From Bacteroidales bacterium UBA1180 (GTDB lineage Bacteria > Bacteroidota > Bacteroidia > Bacteroidales > Paludibacteraceae), in NCBI GenBank assembly GCA_002310195.1, contig DBYS01000013.1, positions 48,060 through 60,300 on the forward strand: a stretch of 12,241 bases of DNA, read 5' to 3'. Shown here piece after piece: positions 1 to 6,548 of this stretch (the stretch's first letter is position 1; the number at the start of each line of letters is the position of its first letter). The notes beneath the pieces were generated by a model, which was given only the letters and a program-made list of their open reading frames with translations, was not told the origin of the DNA and made no database searches. The position numbers and the translations under genes were made by a program.

Positions 1-452
1 GCCTGACGCTGCGAGTCGTTGAAGTAGGCAGGCACGGTGATCACGGCTTCCGTCACCTCCTGGCCAAGATAATCCTCAGCGGTCTTTTTCATCTTCTGAA
101 GGATGATTGCCGATATCTCTTGCGGGGTGTACAGACGGCCGTCGATATCCACACGTGCGGTGTTGTTGTCACCTTTCACTACCTTATACGGTACGCGTGC
201 GATCTCGCCTTGCAGACGATCGTAGGTCTCGCCCATGAAACGCTTGATTGAATATACGGTTTTTGTCGGGTTCGTGATAGCCTGACGCTTGGCGGGATCA
301 CCCACCTTACGCTCGCCACCATCTACAAAGCCGATAACAGACGGAGTGGTACGTTTACCCTCGCTGTTGGCGATAACAATAGGCTCATTGCCTTCCATAA
401 CTGCGACGCAGGAGTTTGTTGTTCCCAGGTCGATTCCAATAATCTTGCTCAT
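1..452 (-). CDS. dnaK: Molecular chaperone DnaK (Hsp70), N-terminal part, cut by window edge
   Basis: Hsp70 chaperone that binds unfolded polypeptides in an ATP-driven cycle with DnaJ and GrpE in the cytoplasm. The visible 150 residues are the start of the nucleotide-binding domain. The phosphate-1 loop GIDLGTTNSCVAV is at residues 6-18, KRTTPSVIGF at about 33-42, and the block ending TVPAYFNDSQRQ at 139-150, all hallmarks of the family. A full DnaK is about 630-640 residues, so roughly three quarters lies outside the window. The ATG at 450-452 gives the canonical MSKIIGIDLG start. There is no clear Shine-Dalgarno sequence, as is usual in Bacteroidota. The leader carries a tandem repeat (484-532) and a sigma-54-like promoter (544-560). 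Identity is essentially certain from the conserved motifs; regulation is inferred. Confidence 0.98.
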   Translation of the reverse strand, partial: MSKIIGIDLGTTNSCVAVMEGNEPIVIANSEGKRTTPSVIGFVDGGERKVGDPAKRQAITNPTKTVYSIKRFMGETYDRLQGEIARVPYKVVKGDNNTARVDIDGRLYTPQEISAIILQKMKKTAEDYLGQEVTEAVITVPAYFNDSQRQ

Positions 453-483
453 ATTCTTAGGTTTTTTAATTTTCGTTGATTAT

Positions 484-532
484 TAACAGCGCAGCGCTCT
501 AACAGCATTAGCGCTCTAACAGCGCAGCGCTC
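484..532 (-). repeat. Three tandem 16-17 bp palindromic repeats in the dnaK leader
   Basis: Three adjacent units on the plus strand: 484-499 and 517-532 are identical (TAACAGCGCAGCGCTC), and 500-516 is a variant with ATTA replacing GCA. Each unit ends in the palindrome AGCGCT, and the outer two contain the near-palindrome AGCGCAGCGCT. The predicted dnaK start of transcription falls at about position 533, so the whole array would sit at the very 5' end of the dnaK mRNA. In RNA, the two outer copies can pair with each other over 11 positions with one central U-U mismatch. The repeat is directly visible; a regulatory role is inference. Confidence 0.8.
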
Positions 533-543
533 ACCTAATTATG

Positions 544-560
544 TGCAAATCGTGTGCCAA
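544..560 (-). promoter_or_regulatory. Candidate sigma-54 (-24/-12) promoter for dnaK
   Basis: On the minus strand the site reads TTGGCACACGATTTGCA. It matches the sigma-54 consensus TTGGCAC(G)-N4-TTGCA at every strong position except one G, with exactly ten bases between the GG and GC dinucleotides, which is the invariant spacing for RpoN. It points at dnaK, and counting from the -12 base puts the transcript start near 533, giving an ~80-nt leader. I find no TAnnTTTG element of the housekeeping type on this strand nearby. RpoN needs an activator bound upstream; the repeated CTGCCAAA boxes at 582-660 are candidates for that site. The motif is clear; its use is untested. Confidence 0.65.
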
Positions 561-581
561 ACGCCGAAACGGGCTATTTGA

Positions 582-660
582 CTGCCAAATGGCGGCAATT
601 GCTGCCAAAATCTCTGCCAAACGGCCTGCCGCACCCCACCCGCGTCTGCCAAATTGTCAG
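582..660 (-). promoter_or_regulatory. Cluster of CTGCCAAA elements upstream of the dnaK promoter
   Basis: CTGCCAAA occurs four times on the plus strand, at 582-589, 602-609, 614-621 and 646-653. Three have a partial opposite half: GCCAAATGGC at 584-593, GCCAAACGGC at 616-625, and the wider dyad CTGCCAAATTGTCAG at 646-660. The cluster lies about 50-130 bases upstream of the predicted dnaK transcript start, the usual place for binding sites of a sigma-54 activator protein. It could instead serve the plus-strand gene at 746. No other purpose is apparent for the non-coding 541-680 stretch. Confidence 0.45.
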
Positions 661-686
661 TTTGTGAAACTTTTATTGGGTGAATA

Positions 687-718
687 TTTGCATATATCAA
701 AAATTTTTCGTAACTTTG
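687..718 (+). promoter_or_regulatory. Bacteroidota-type housekeeping promoter for the valS operon
   Basis: TTTG at 687-690 (-33 element) and TAACTTTG at 711-718 (-7 element, consensus TAnnTTTG) are separated by 20 bases, the spacing expected for the primary sigma factor of this phylum. Transcription should start near 724, leaving a leader of about 22 nt before the ATG at 746. No similar element is seen between 1331 and 1370, so valS and the later genes probably depend on this promoter. Confidence 0.7.
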
Positions 719-745
719 CAGTCGCATAATAAAAACCTGCTGAAT

Positions 746-1330
746 ATGAAACGAGTATTGATTGCACTCATGTGCTTTGCCAGTCTGAGCGTTCTGGCGC
801 AGAACACGCCCGTTACCGCCGACAATGTGATTGAGCCGCTTGTGCTGGAGGAGGATGAATCGACCCTCGAAGGCTATATGCTTGAAGCCGATCTGCCGGA
901 AAAGATACAGAAAGCTTACGGCATCGAAGGTTTTGGCCGTGTCAGGGGCTTTGAGGTGCAACGTGCACTCAGTTTCAGTGGCGAAGGCGCATCAGCAAAT
1001 GTGCCCGATGGTTTCCAGTTTGAGTTCGTGCCTACAGAGGAAGTCGGCACATTCTCGCACGATGTATTCCTGGCTTACTCCAAGGCAATCTACGACAAGT
1101 GTCTGAAAGCTGCCGACGACGGCAAGATCGTCAACGGATTTTGGGACGGCGCCAAACAGCTCTCTTTTGAGGATTGCATCAAGATGATCGACAAAGAGCA
1201 AGACCGCAAGAGATGCAAGTTCTTCTATATCAACCAAGGCCGGAAACGCAGCGTAGAGATCGTAGAGCGCAATTATACCAACGGCGGCTTCGGACTGCTG
1301 TATGTCGAGCTTCGCAGGCAGGGACGATAA
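746..1330 (+). CDS. Unrecognised secreted or periplasmic protein
   Basis: A 194-residue protein that I cannot assign to a family. Residues 1-18 form a standard Sec signal peptide (basic MKR, hydrophobic core, cleavage expected after SVLA before QN). The rest is soluble and charged. An acidic stretch lies at about 30-50, and the C-terminal part contains three cysteines (119, 144, 157) and a basic patch around 152-169. No membrane segment, lipobox or repeat is visible. I start at the ATG at 746 rather than an in-frame upstream ATG at 680, because the upstream option lies inside the promoter and would bury the signal peptide. It is the first gene of the probable valS operon, 40 nt before valS. 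Function unknown; a small Bacteroidales envelope protein is the most that can be said. Confidence 0.8.
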   Translation: MKRVLIALMCFASLSVLAQNTPVTADNVIEPLVLEEDESTLEGYMLEADLPEKIQKAYGIEGFGRVRGFEVQRALSFSGEGASANVPDGFQFEFVPTEEVGTFSHDVFLAYSKAIYDKCLKAADDGKIVNGFWDGAKQLSFEDCIKMIDKEQDRKRCKFFYINQGRKRSVEIVERNYTNGGFGLLYVELRRQGR

Positions 1331-1370
1331 ACTTGCAGTACACTATACAGACATAATATAACCCAAAATA

Positions 1371-4007
1371 ATGGAATCAAAGTATAATCCTACAGACATT
1401 GAAGCACGCTGGTATCAGTACTGGCTGGACAACAAACTATTTCATAGCGAGCCGGACGGTCGCGAACCGTTTACCGTAGTTATACCGCCGCCGAACGTGA
1501 CCGGCGTACTGCACATGGGACATGTGCTCAACGAGACAATACAGGATATCCTTGTGCGCCGCGCACGCCTCGAAGGCAAGAACGCCTGCTGGGTGCCCGG
1601 CACAGACCATGCGTCGATAGCCACCGAGGCCAAAGTGATCAAGCGCCTCAAGGAACAGGGTATCAACAAATCTGACCTGACGCGCGAACAGTTCCTCAAG
1701 CACGCTTGGGACTGGACTGACGAGCACGGAGGAATCATCCTCAAGCAGCTCAGGAAGCTCGGCTGCTCGTGTGACTGGGACAGAACAGCGTTCACGATGG
1801 ACGAGACACGTTCACGGGCCGTGATCTCTGTATTCTGCGACCTGTACAGGAAAGGCCTGATCTACCGCGGCCTAAGGATGGTGAACTGGGATCCGGAGCG
1901 TCAGACGGCCCTCAGCGACGAGGAGGTGATCTATCATGACGAGCACTCGAAGTTCTACTACCTCAAATACGAAGTGGTCGAAGAGCCCGGGAAGTATGCC
2001 ATCGTGGCCACCACCCGTCCGGAGACGATATTCGGCGATGTGGCAGTGTGCATCAACCCGAAGGAGGAGAAGAACCAGTGGCTGCGCGGCAAGCATGTGC
2101 GCATACCTATCGTCGGCCGCGAGATACCGATCATCGAAGACCGCTATGTGGAGATAGGTTTCGGTACGGGCTGCCTGAAAGTGACGCCCGCACACGACGT
2201 GAACGACTATATGCTCGGCCAGCAGCACAACCTGATTGCCTACGACATCTTTACGCCCGACGCACACATCAACCTCGACACCCTCGAGCCGGAGATAAGC
2301 AAGAACATACGCAAGTATCACGGTCTGGATCGCTTCGACTGCCGCAAACAGATGGCCGAGGATCTGATAGCCGCCGGACTGATGGATCATGTGGAGGATT
2401 ACGACAACAAGGTCGGCTACTCGGAGCGCACGAACGTGCCTATCGAGCCGCGGCTCAGTTTGCAGTGGTTCATCCGCATGAAGCACTTCGCCGACATCGC
2501 CCTGCCGCCGGTAATGAATGACGACATCGTCTTCTACCCCACCAAATACAAGAACACCTACCGCAACTGGCTGGAGAACATCAAAGACTGGTGCATCAGC
2601 CGCCAACTCTGGTGGGGACACCGTATTCCGGCATACTACGACGCCGATCTGCTGGCTGAGACCGGTCTGGAGAACTACCCCGACGAGAAGATCATCGTAA
2701 GCGAAACGGCACCTGAAGGCAACTATGTGCAGGACGAAGGTGCACTGGACACGTGGTTCAGTTCGTGGCTCTGGCCTATCAGCCTCTTCATCGAGAAAGA
2801 CCAACAGATGCAGAACAGCACGTGGAAGAACAAGGAGCTCAGTTACTACTACCCCACTGCCGATCTGGTAACAGGCCCGGATATCATCTTCTTCTGGGTG
2901 GCACGAATGATCATGGCAGGCTACGAGTACCAGGGCAAGATGCCATTCCGTCACGTATATTTTACCGGTATCGTGCGCGACAAGCTCGGACGCAAGATGA
3001 GTAAATCCCTCGGCAACAGTCCCGACCCGCTTGACCTGATTGAGCGCTACGGCGCAGACGGCGTGCGTATGGGCATCCTGCTCTGCGCACCCGCCGGCAA
3101 CGATATATTGTACGACGACAGCCTGTGCGAACAAGGCCGCAACTTCTGCAACAAGATCTGGAACTGCTTCCGCATGATGAAAGGTCTGGAGGTAGCCGAT
3201 ATACCGCAGCCCGCAACCAACAAATATGCTATCCAATGGTTCGAAGCTAAGCTTAACAAAACAGCCGCGGAGATTGCCGACCTGTTCAGCAAGTACCGCC
3301 TGAGCGAGGCACTGATGGAAATCTACAAACTCTACTGCGACGAGTTCAGCGGCTGGTATCTGGAGATGATCAAACCCGCCTACCAGCAGCCTATCGACCG
3401 CGCGACCTACGAAGCAACAATGGCGTTCTTCGACCGATTGCTCGTACTGCTCCACCCGTTCATGCCGTTCATCACCGAGGAGCTCTGGCAGAACATCTGC
3501 GAGCGCAAAGCGGGCGAGTCAATCATGACGGCTCAACTAGGCGCCCTAGAAACCCTAGGAGACCTAGGAATTCTAGGAGAGGTCGAAACCCTCAAGGAGA
3601 TCATAGCCGGCGTGCGCAACGTGCGTGCATCGAAGAACATCGCTCCAAAGGAGCGCCTGACGCTGATATCACCGGCCGAACTCAATCCGCTGGTTGCCAA
3701 ACTCGCCAACGTGGATGTCACCACTGCAGGCGACTCGACGGGCAACGCGGCGAAGTTCATCGTGGGCACAACGGAGTACGCTATACCGATGGACGCGTTC
3801 ATCAATGTGGACGAAGAGATACGCAAGCTGGAGGCCGACCTGGCGCACCAGCAGGGTTTCCTGCGCGGCGTACAAGCCAAGCTCAGCAACGAACGTTTCG
3901 TGCAGAACGCCAAGCCCGAGATCGTCGAGCTCGAACGCAAGAAAGAGCACGACGCCCTGGCGCGTATCGAAGCTATTGAGAACCAACTGAAACAATTACG
4001 CTCATGA
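1371..4007 (+). CDS. valS: Valine--tRNA ligase (class I aminoacyl-tRNA synthetase)
   Basis: Charges tRNA-Val with valine in the cytoplasm and edits mischarged threonine. The 878-residue length is normal. The Rossmann signature appears as PPPNVTGVLHMGH with HMGH at 48-51. The CP1 editing domain contains TTRPET at 214-219 and the later GTGCLKVTPAHD block. The second ATP-binding signature KMSKS is at 542-546. The HPFMPFITEELWQ block marks the anticodon-binding domain, and a C-terminal coiled coil (about 810-878) is the ValS tRNA-binding arm. The start gives the usual MESKYNPTDIEARWYQYW opening. The stop overlaps the pssA start by four bases. Oddity: codons 723-737 (3537-3581) are built from five CTAG boxes with a 9-base period, giving leucines in the rare codon CTA at every third residue, in a linker just after the anticodon-binding helices. 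Confidence 0.98.
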   Translation: MESKYNPTDIEARWYQYWLDNKLFHSEPDGREPFTVVIPPPNVTGVLHMGHVLNETIQDILVRRARLEGKNACWVPGTDHASIATEAKVIKRLKEQGINKSDLTREQFLKHAWDWTDEHGGIILKQLRKLGCSCDWDRTAFTMDETRSRAVISVFCDLYRKGLIYRGLRMVNWDPERQTALSDEEVIYHDEHSKFYYLKYEVVEEPGKYAIVATTRPETIFGDVAVCINPKEEKNQWLRGKHVRIPIVGREIPIIEDRYVEIGFGTGCLKVTPAHDVNDYMLGQQHNLIAYDIFTPDAHINLDTLEPEISKNIRKYHGLDRFDCRKQMAEDLIAAGLMDHVEDYDNKVGYSERTNVPIEPRLSLQWFIRMKHFADIALPPVMNDDIVFYPTKYKNTYRNWLENIKDWCISRQLWWGHRIPAYYDADLLAETGLENYPDEKIIVSETAPEGNYVQDEGALDTWFSSWLWPISLFIEKDQQMQNSTWKNKELSYYYPTADLVTGPDIIFFWVARMIMAGYEYQGKMPFRHVYFTGIVRDKLGRKMSKSLGNSPDPLDLIERYGADGVRMGILLCAPAGNDILYDDSLCEQGRNFCNKIWNCFRMMKGLEVADIPQPATNKYAIQWFEAKLNKTAAEIADLFSKYRLSEALMEIYKLYCDEFSGWYLEMIKPAYQQPIDRATYEATMAFFDRLLVLLHPFMPFITEELWQNICERKAGESIMTAQLGALETLGDLGILGEVETLKEIIAGVRNVRASKNIAPKERLTLISPAELNPLVAKLANVDVTTAGDSTGNAAKFIVGTTEYAIPMDAFINVDEEIRKLEADLAHQQGFLRGVQAKLSNERFVQNAKPEIVELERKKEHDALARIEAIENQLKQLRS
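3537..3581 (+). repeat. Five CTAG boxes with exact 9-bp period inside valS
   Basis: CTAG occurs at 3537, 3546, 3555, 3564 and 3573, so every ninth base starts a new unit of the form CTAG plus five bases, mostly purine at the first three. Nine bases is three codons, so the array stays in frame and encodes a Leu-(Gly/Glu)-x pattern. CTAG is generally a scarce tetranucleotide in bacteria and is rare in the rest of this window. Compared with my recollection of other Bacteroidales ValS proteins, total linker length is about unchanged, suggesting replacement or drift of a tolerant linker rather than simple insertion. Confidence 0.85.
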
Positions 4008-4723
4008 AAAAGCATATACCAAACATCATCACTTGCTGCAACCTGCTGTGCGGCGCGATAGCCGTGATGCTGGCAGCCGAAGGACTGTTCCACTGCGCAC
4101 TCGGCATGATCGTGCTCGGCGCACTGTTCGACTTCTTCGACGGCATGAGTGCCCGTGCGCTGAAGGTCAGCAATCCTATCGGCAAGGAGATCGACTCGCT
4201 GGCTGACGTCATCACCTTCGGTCTGGCTCCGTCGGTGATGCTGATGCAGGCTATCCGTCTGGCTACGGAGAACAGCAACTACAGTTGGGGTTGGTGGTCA
4301 GCCGCAGCCCTCGTGATGGCAGCGTTCTCCGCCTTGCGTCTGGCCAAGTTCAATATCGACGAGCGTCAGACCAGTTCGTTCATCGGTCTGGCTACACCTG
4401 CCAACGCGATCTTCTGGGCATCGCTGATCGCCGCGTTCCCCGATATGGCCTCGTGGGGCGAGTGGTTGCCGTTTGCGATGCTGGCCGTGGCAGCACTGAG
4501 CTGCTGGCTGCTGGTGTGCGAGCTGCCGTTCTTCTCGCTGAAGTTCCACAGCCTGAAATGGAAAGAGAACCAAACACGGTACATCTTCCTCATCGGCTGC
4601 GTGCTGGTGATCGCCCTGTGCTGCACGTTCGCCGTGCTGCGCGGCAACTACCACTACGCCCTGTTCAGCGGCACGGGAGTGATCCTGTGGTACATCATTG
4701 CCAACCTCTTCCCTGAAAAATAA
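4004..4723 (+). CDS. pssA: CDP-diacylglycerol--serine O-phosphatidyltransferase
   Basis: Membrane enzyme that joins serine to CDP-diacylglycerol to make phosphatidylserine, the precursor of phosphatidylethanolamine. The CDP-alcohol phosphatidyltransferase motif DGxxARx8GxxxDxxxD is complete: D46-G47, A50-R51, G60, D64 and D68, which together bind the metal ions and CDP. Of its 239 residues, most lie in several hydrophobic membrane segments, and the opening MKKHIPNIITCCNLLCG is typical of the PssA branch (which starts with a IPNxxTxxNLxxG block). Start and valS stop share ATGA, indicating translational coupling. The partner decarboxylase psd is not next to it here. Very sure of the family; serine as the acceptor rests on overall resemblance. 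Confidence 0.93.
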   Translation: MKKHIPNIITCCNLLCGAIAVMLAAEGLFHCALGMIVLGALFDFFDGMSARALKVSNPIGKEIDSLADVITFGLAPSVMLMQAIRLATENSNYSWGWWSAAALVMAAFSALRLAKFNIDERQTSSFIGLATPANAIFWASLIAAFPDMASWGEWLPFAMLAVAALSCWLLVCELPFFSLKFHSLKWKENQTRYIFLIGCVLVIALCCTFAVLRGNYHYALFSGTGVILWYIIANLFPEK

Positions 4724-4733
4724 TCCCTACACT

Positions 4734-6548
4734 ATGAAACGCCCGATCACCTTTCTGCTAACAGCCCTACTCTCCGTCACGATGACGGCAGAGACCTACA
4801 CCATCGTTTTCAACAGCGGTAATGGCGACTCCAGCACGGCAACCTCTGAGCTGACGAGCATCGTGCTCAGCGCAACGAGCAACTGCGTGGACAAGATCGT
4901 TACCGCCAGCAAGATCTATCGTGCCAAGGAGGGCTACGGCATCAAGGGCGGCACGGGCAGTGCGAAAGGCGAACTGACGCTCGGGCTCGATGATACCTAC
5001 ACTATCAGCACGCTAACCGTATATGCCGCAGCGTATGTGCCAACCAACGGTGCAGATACCGCGGACAACAAGAGGCTGGTAGTATGCGGACAGGAACTAG
5101 CATGGGAAACAGGGCACAAAGCGGAGATTCGTCCATATACCATCACGCTCAACCAGAGCATGAGCACGATCTCGATCGCCGCAAAGGTGGCATCCAGCAA
5201 CCGCTGGTACGTGCAGAAGATAGAGTTCGAGGCCGAAGACCCGCACCCGACACAGGCTATCCTTGAGATGCAATATCCGAAGATGAATTTCGGCGGCGTG
5301 AAGTGGGAGAGCGAGGACGAGCCGATGGAAGATGTGCTGAACTTCTACATCACGGGCAAACATATTGACGGCTATATCTCTTTGTCGCTCAAGAACGGTC
5401 AGCCGTTCACCCTGTCGGAAGCGACACTGCCAGCCAACGGCGGCGAGGTGGACATATTCTACAGCATCACGCTCAAGCAGGTGACAGGCGCTATCCCCTA
5501 CAACGATGTGGTGGTGGCCAAAGCCACAGGCCTGGACGGCGTGGAACGTACACGCGAGCTGCAGATCGAGCTGACCGTCGTGCCGCCAAGCTCCGGTGCA
5601 AGCACATTCAACCTGGATACCACACGAATGGCCATCGGCGACATGCCCGGCAACTACTACAAATATGCGCAGCACACGGCCGACTCGACGCTTAAGAACC
5701 ACCTCGGGTACATCATCTGTTGCGGCAAGCGTTACCGCTACGGCAGCGGACCGAAGAAGACCTGGGATGCCTTCTACTACACCGACCGCGACGTGGAGAC
5801 GAACCAGGTGCTGGATATGTATTCGAACAATATTCGGTACTTCAACCCCGACAAACCCACTGCCAGCGTAAACGATTTCGATATCGAGCATATGCTGCCC
5901 AAGTCATGGTGGGGAGGTGACGTCAATCCCGCCTACTGCGATCTGTTCCACCTCGTGCCGGGCGACTATTCGGCTAACCGCAGCAAGTCGAACCACGCAC
6001 CGGGCATACCGGGCGACAGCACGTTCAACAACGGCTCGTTCGTCACTGGCAGCGGTGCAGCCTACGGACTGCCGCGCGTGTTCTGTCCGGCCGATCAGTA
6101 CAAGGGCGATTTTGCCCGCGCGTACTTCTACATTGCCGCCTGCTACGGCGATTCGCTCACATGGCTCGAGAAAGGCGAACCGGGCATAGCGATGACCAAC
6201 GACGGCTGGGAGGAGTTCCGGCCATGGCTGCGCGACCTGCTGCTCGAGTGGCACCGGATGGATCCCGTCAGCGACAAAGAGCTCAAACGTGCCATTGAGG
6301 TCAACAAGATTCAAGGCAACCGCAATCCGTTCATCGATTACCCCGAACTGGTCGAGTACATCTGGGGCAACAAACGCGGCCAAGCGGTGGACTTCAGCAC
6401 TCTCACGCAGAGCTATGGCACCGCTTACGATGAGAGCGGCACCGGTCTCAGCACCGCAGAGCAGACGCCCGTAGCACGCAAGACGCTGCGCAACGGACAC
6501 CTGTATATCACCGTAAGCGAACGCACCTACTCTATTCTCGGGCAATGA
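4734..6548 (+). CDS. Secreted endonuclease I-family nuclease with N-terminal beta domains
   Basis: A 604-residue exported protein. Residues 1-19 are a signal peptide (MKRPITFLLTALLSVTMTA). About 20-175 looks like a beta-rich adhesion or binding domain beginning YTIVFNSGNGD, as seen on many Bacteroidetes surface proteins. About 180-295 is a second beta-sandwich-like region. The catalytic part, about 300-560, belongs to the endonuclease I (EndA/NucM) family: DIEHMLPKSWWGG at 383-395 with the candidate catalytic His386, then LFHLVPGDYSANRSKSNH at 404-421 with Asn415 and Arg416 as in the metal-binding half. It would cut extracellular DNA or RNA non-specifically. The end, NGHLYITVSERTYSILGQ, resembles the terminal strand of Bacteroidetes surface proteins, but stops right at GQ. 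I use the ATG at 4734, 10 nt after pssA, because it begins the signal peptide. Its stop overlaps the next start by ATGA. Confidence 0.88.
   Translation: MKRPITFLLTALLSVTMTAETYTIVFNSGNGDSSTATSELTSIVLSATSNCVDKIVTASKIYRAKEGYGIKGGTGSAKGELTLGLDDTYTISTLTVYAAAYVPTNGADTADNKRLVVCGQELAWETGHKAEIRPYTITLNQSMSTISIAAKVASSNRWYVQKIEFEAEDPHPTQAILEMQYPKMNFGGVKWESEDEPMEDVLNFYITGKHIDGYISLSLKNGQPFTLSEATLPANGGEVDIFYSITLKQVTGAIPYNDVVVAKATGLDGVERTRELQIELTVVPPSSGASTFNLDTTRMAIGDMPGNYYKYAQHTADSTLKNHLGYIICCGKRYRYGSGPKKTWDAFYYTDRDVETNQVLDMYSNNIRYFNPDKPTASVNDFDIEHMLPKSWWGGDVNPAYCDLFHLVPGDYSANRSKSNHAPGIPGDSTFNNGSFVTGSGAAYGLPRVFCPADQYKGDFARAYFYIAACYGDSLTWLEKGEPGIAMTNDGWEEFRPWLRDLLLEWHRMDPVSDKELKRAIEVNKIQGNRNPFIDYPELVEYIWGNKRGQAVDFSTLTQSYGTAYDESGTGLSTAEQTPVARKTLRNGHLYITVSERTYSILGQ

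Noticed and set aside
484..532. CRISPR array
   Set aside because: The units are only 16-17 bp, directly adjacent without spacers, and no cas genes are near.
680..745. Upstream in-frame start for the secreted protein
   Set aside because: It would begin before the promoter's -33 element and add 22 residues ahead of a complete signal peptide.
1872..3455. Long open frame (527 codons) antisense to valS
   Set aside because: It lies wholly within valS, shows no recognisable motif, and arises from GC-rich codon bias leaving few stops on the opposite strand.
5097..5891. 264-codon open frame antisense to the nuclease gene
   Set aside because: It opposes well-conserved coding sequence and has no domain, promoter or start context.
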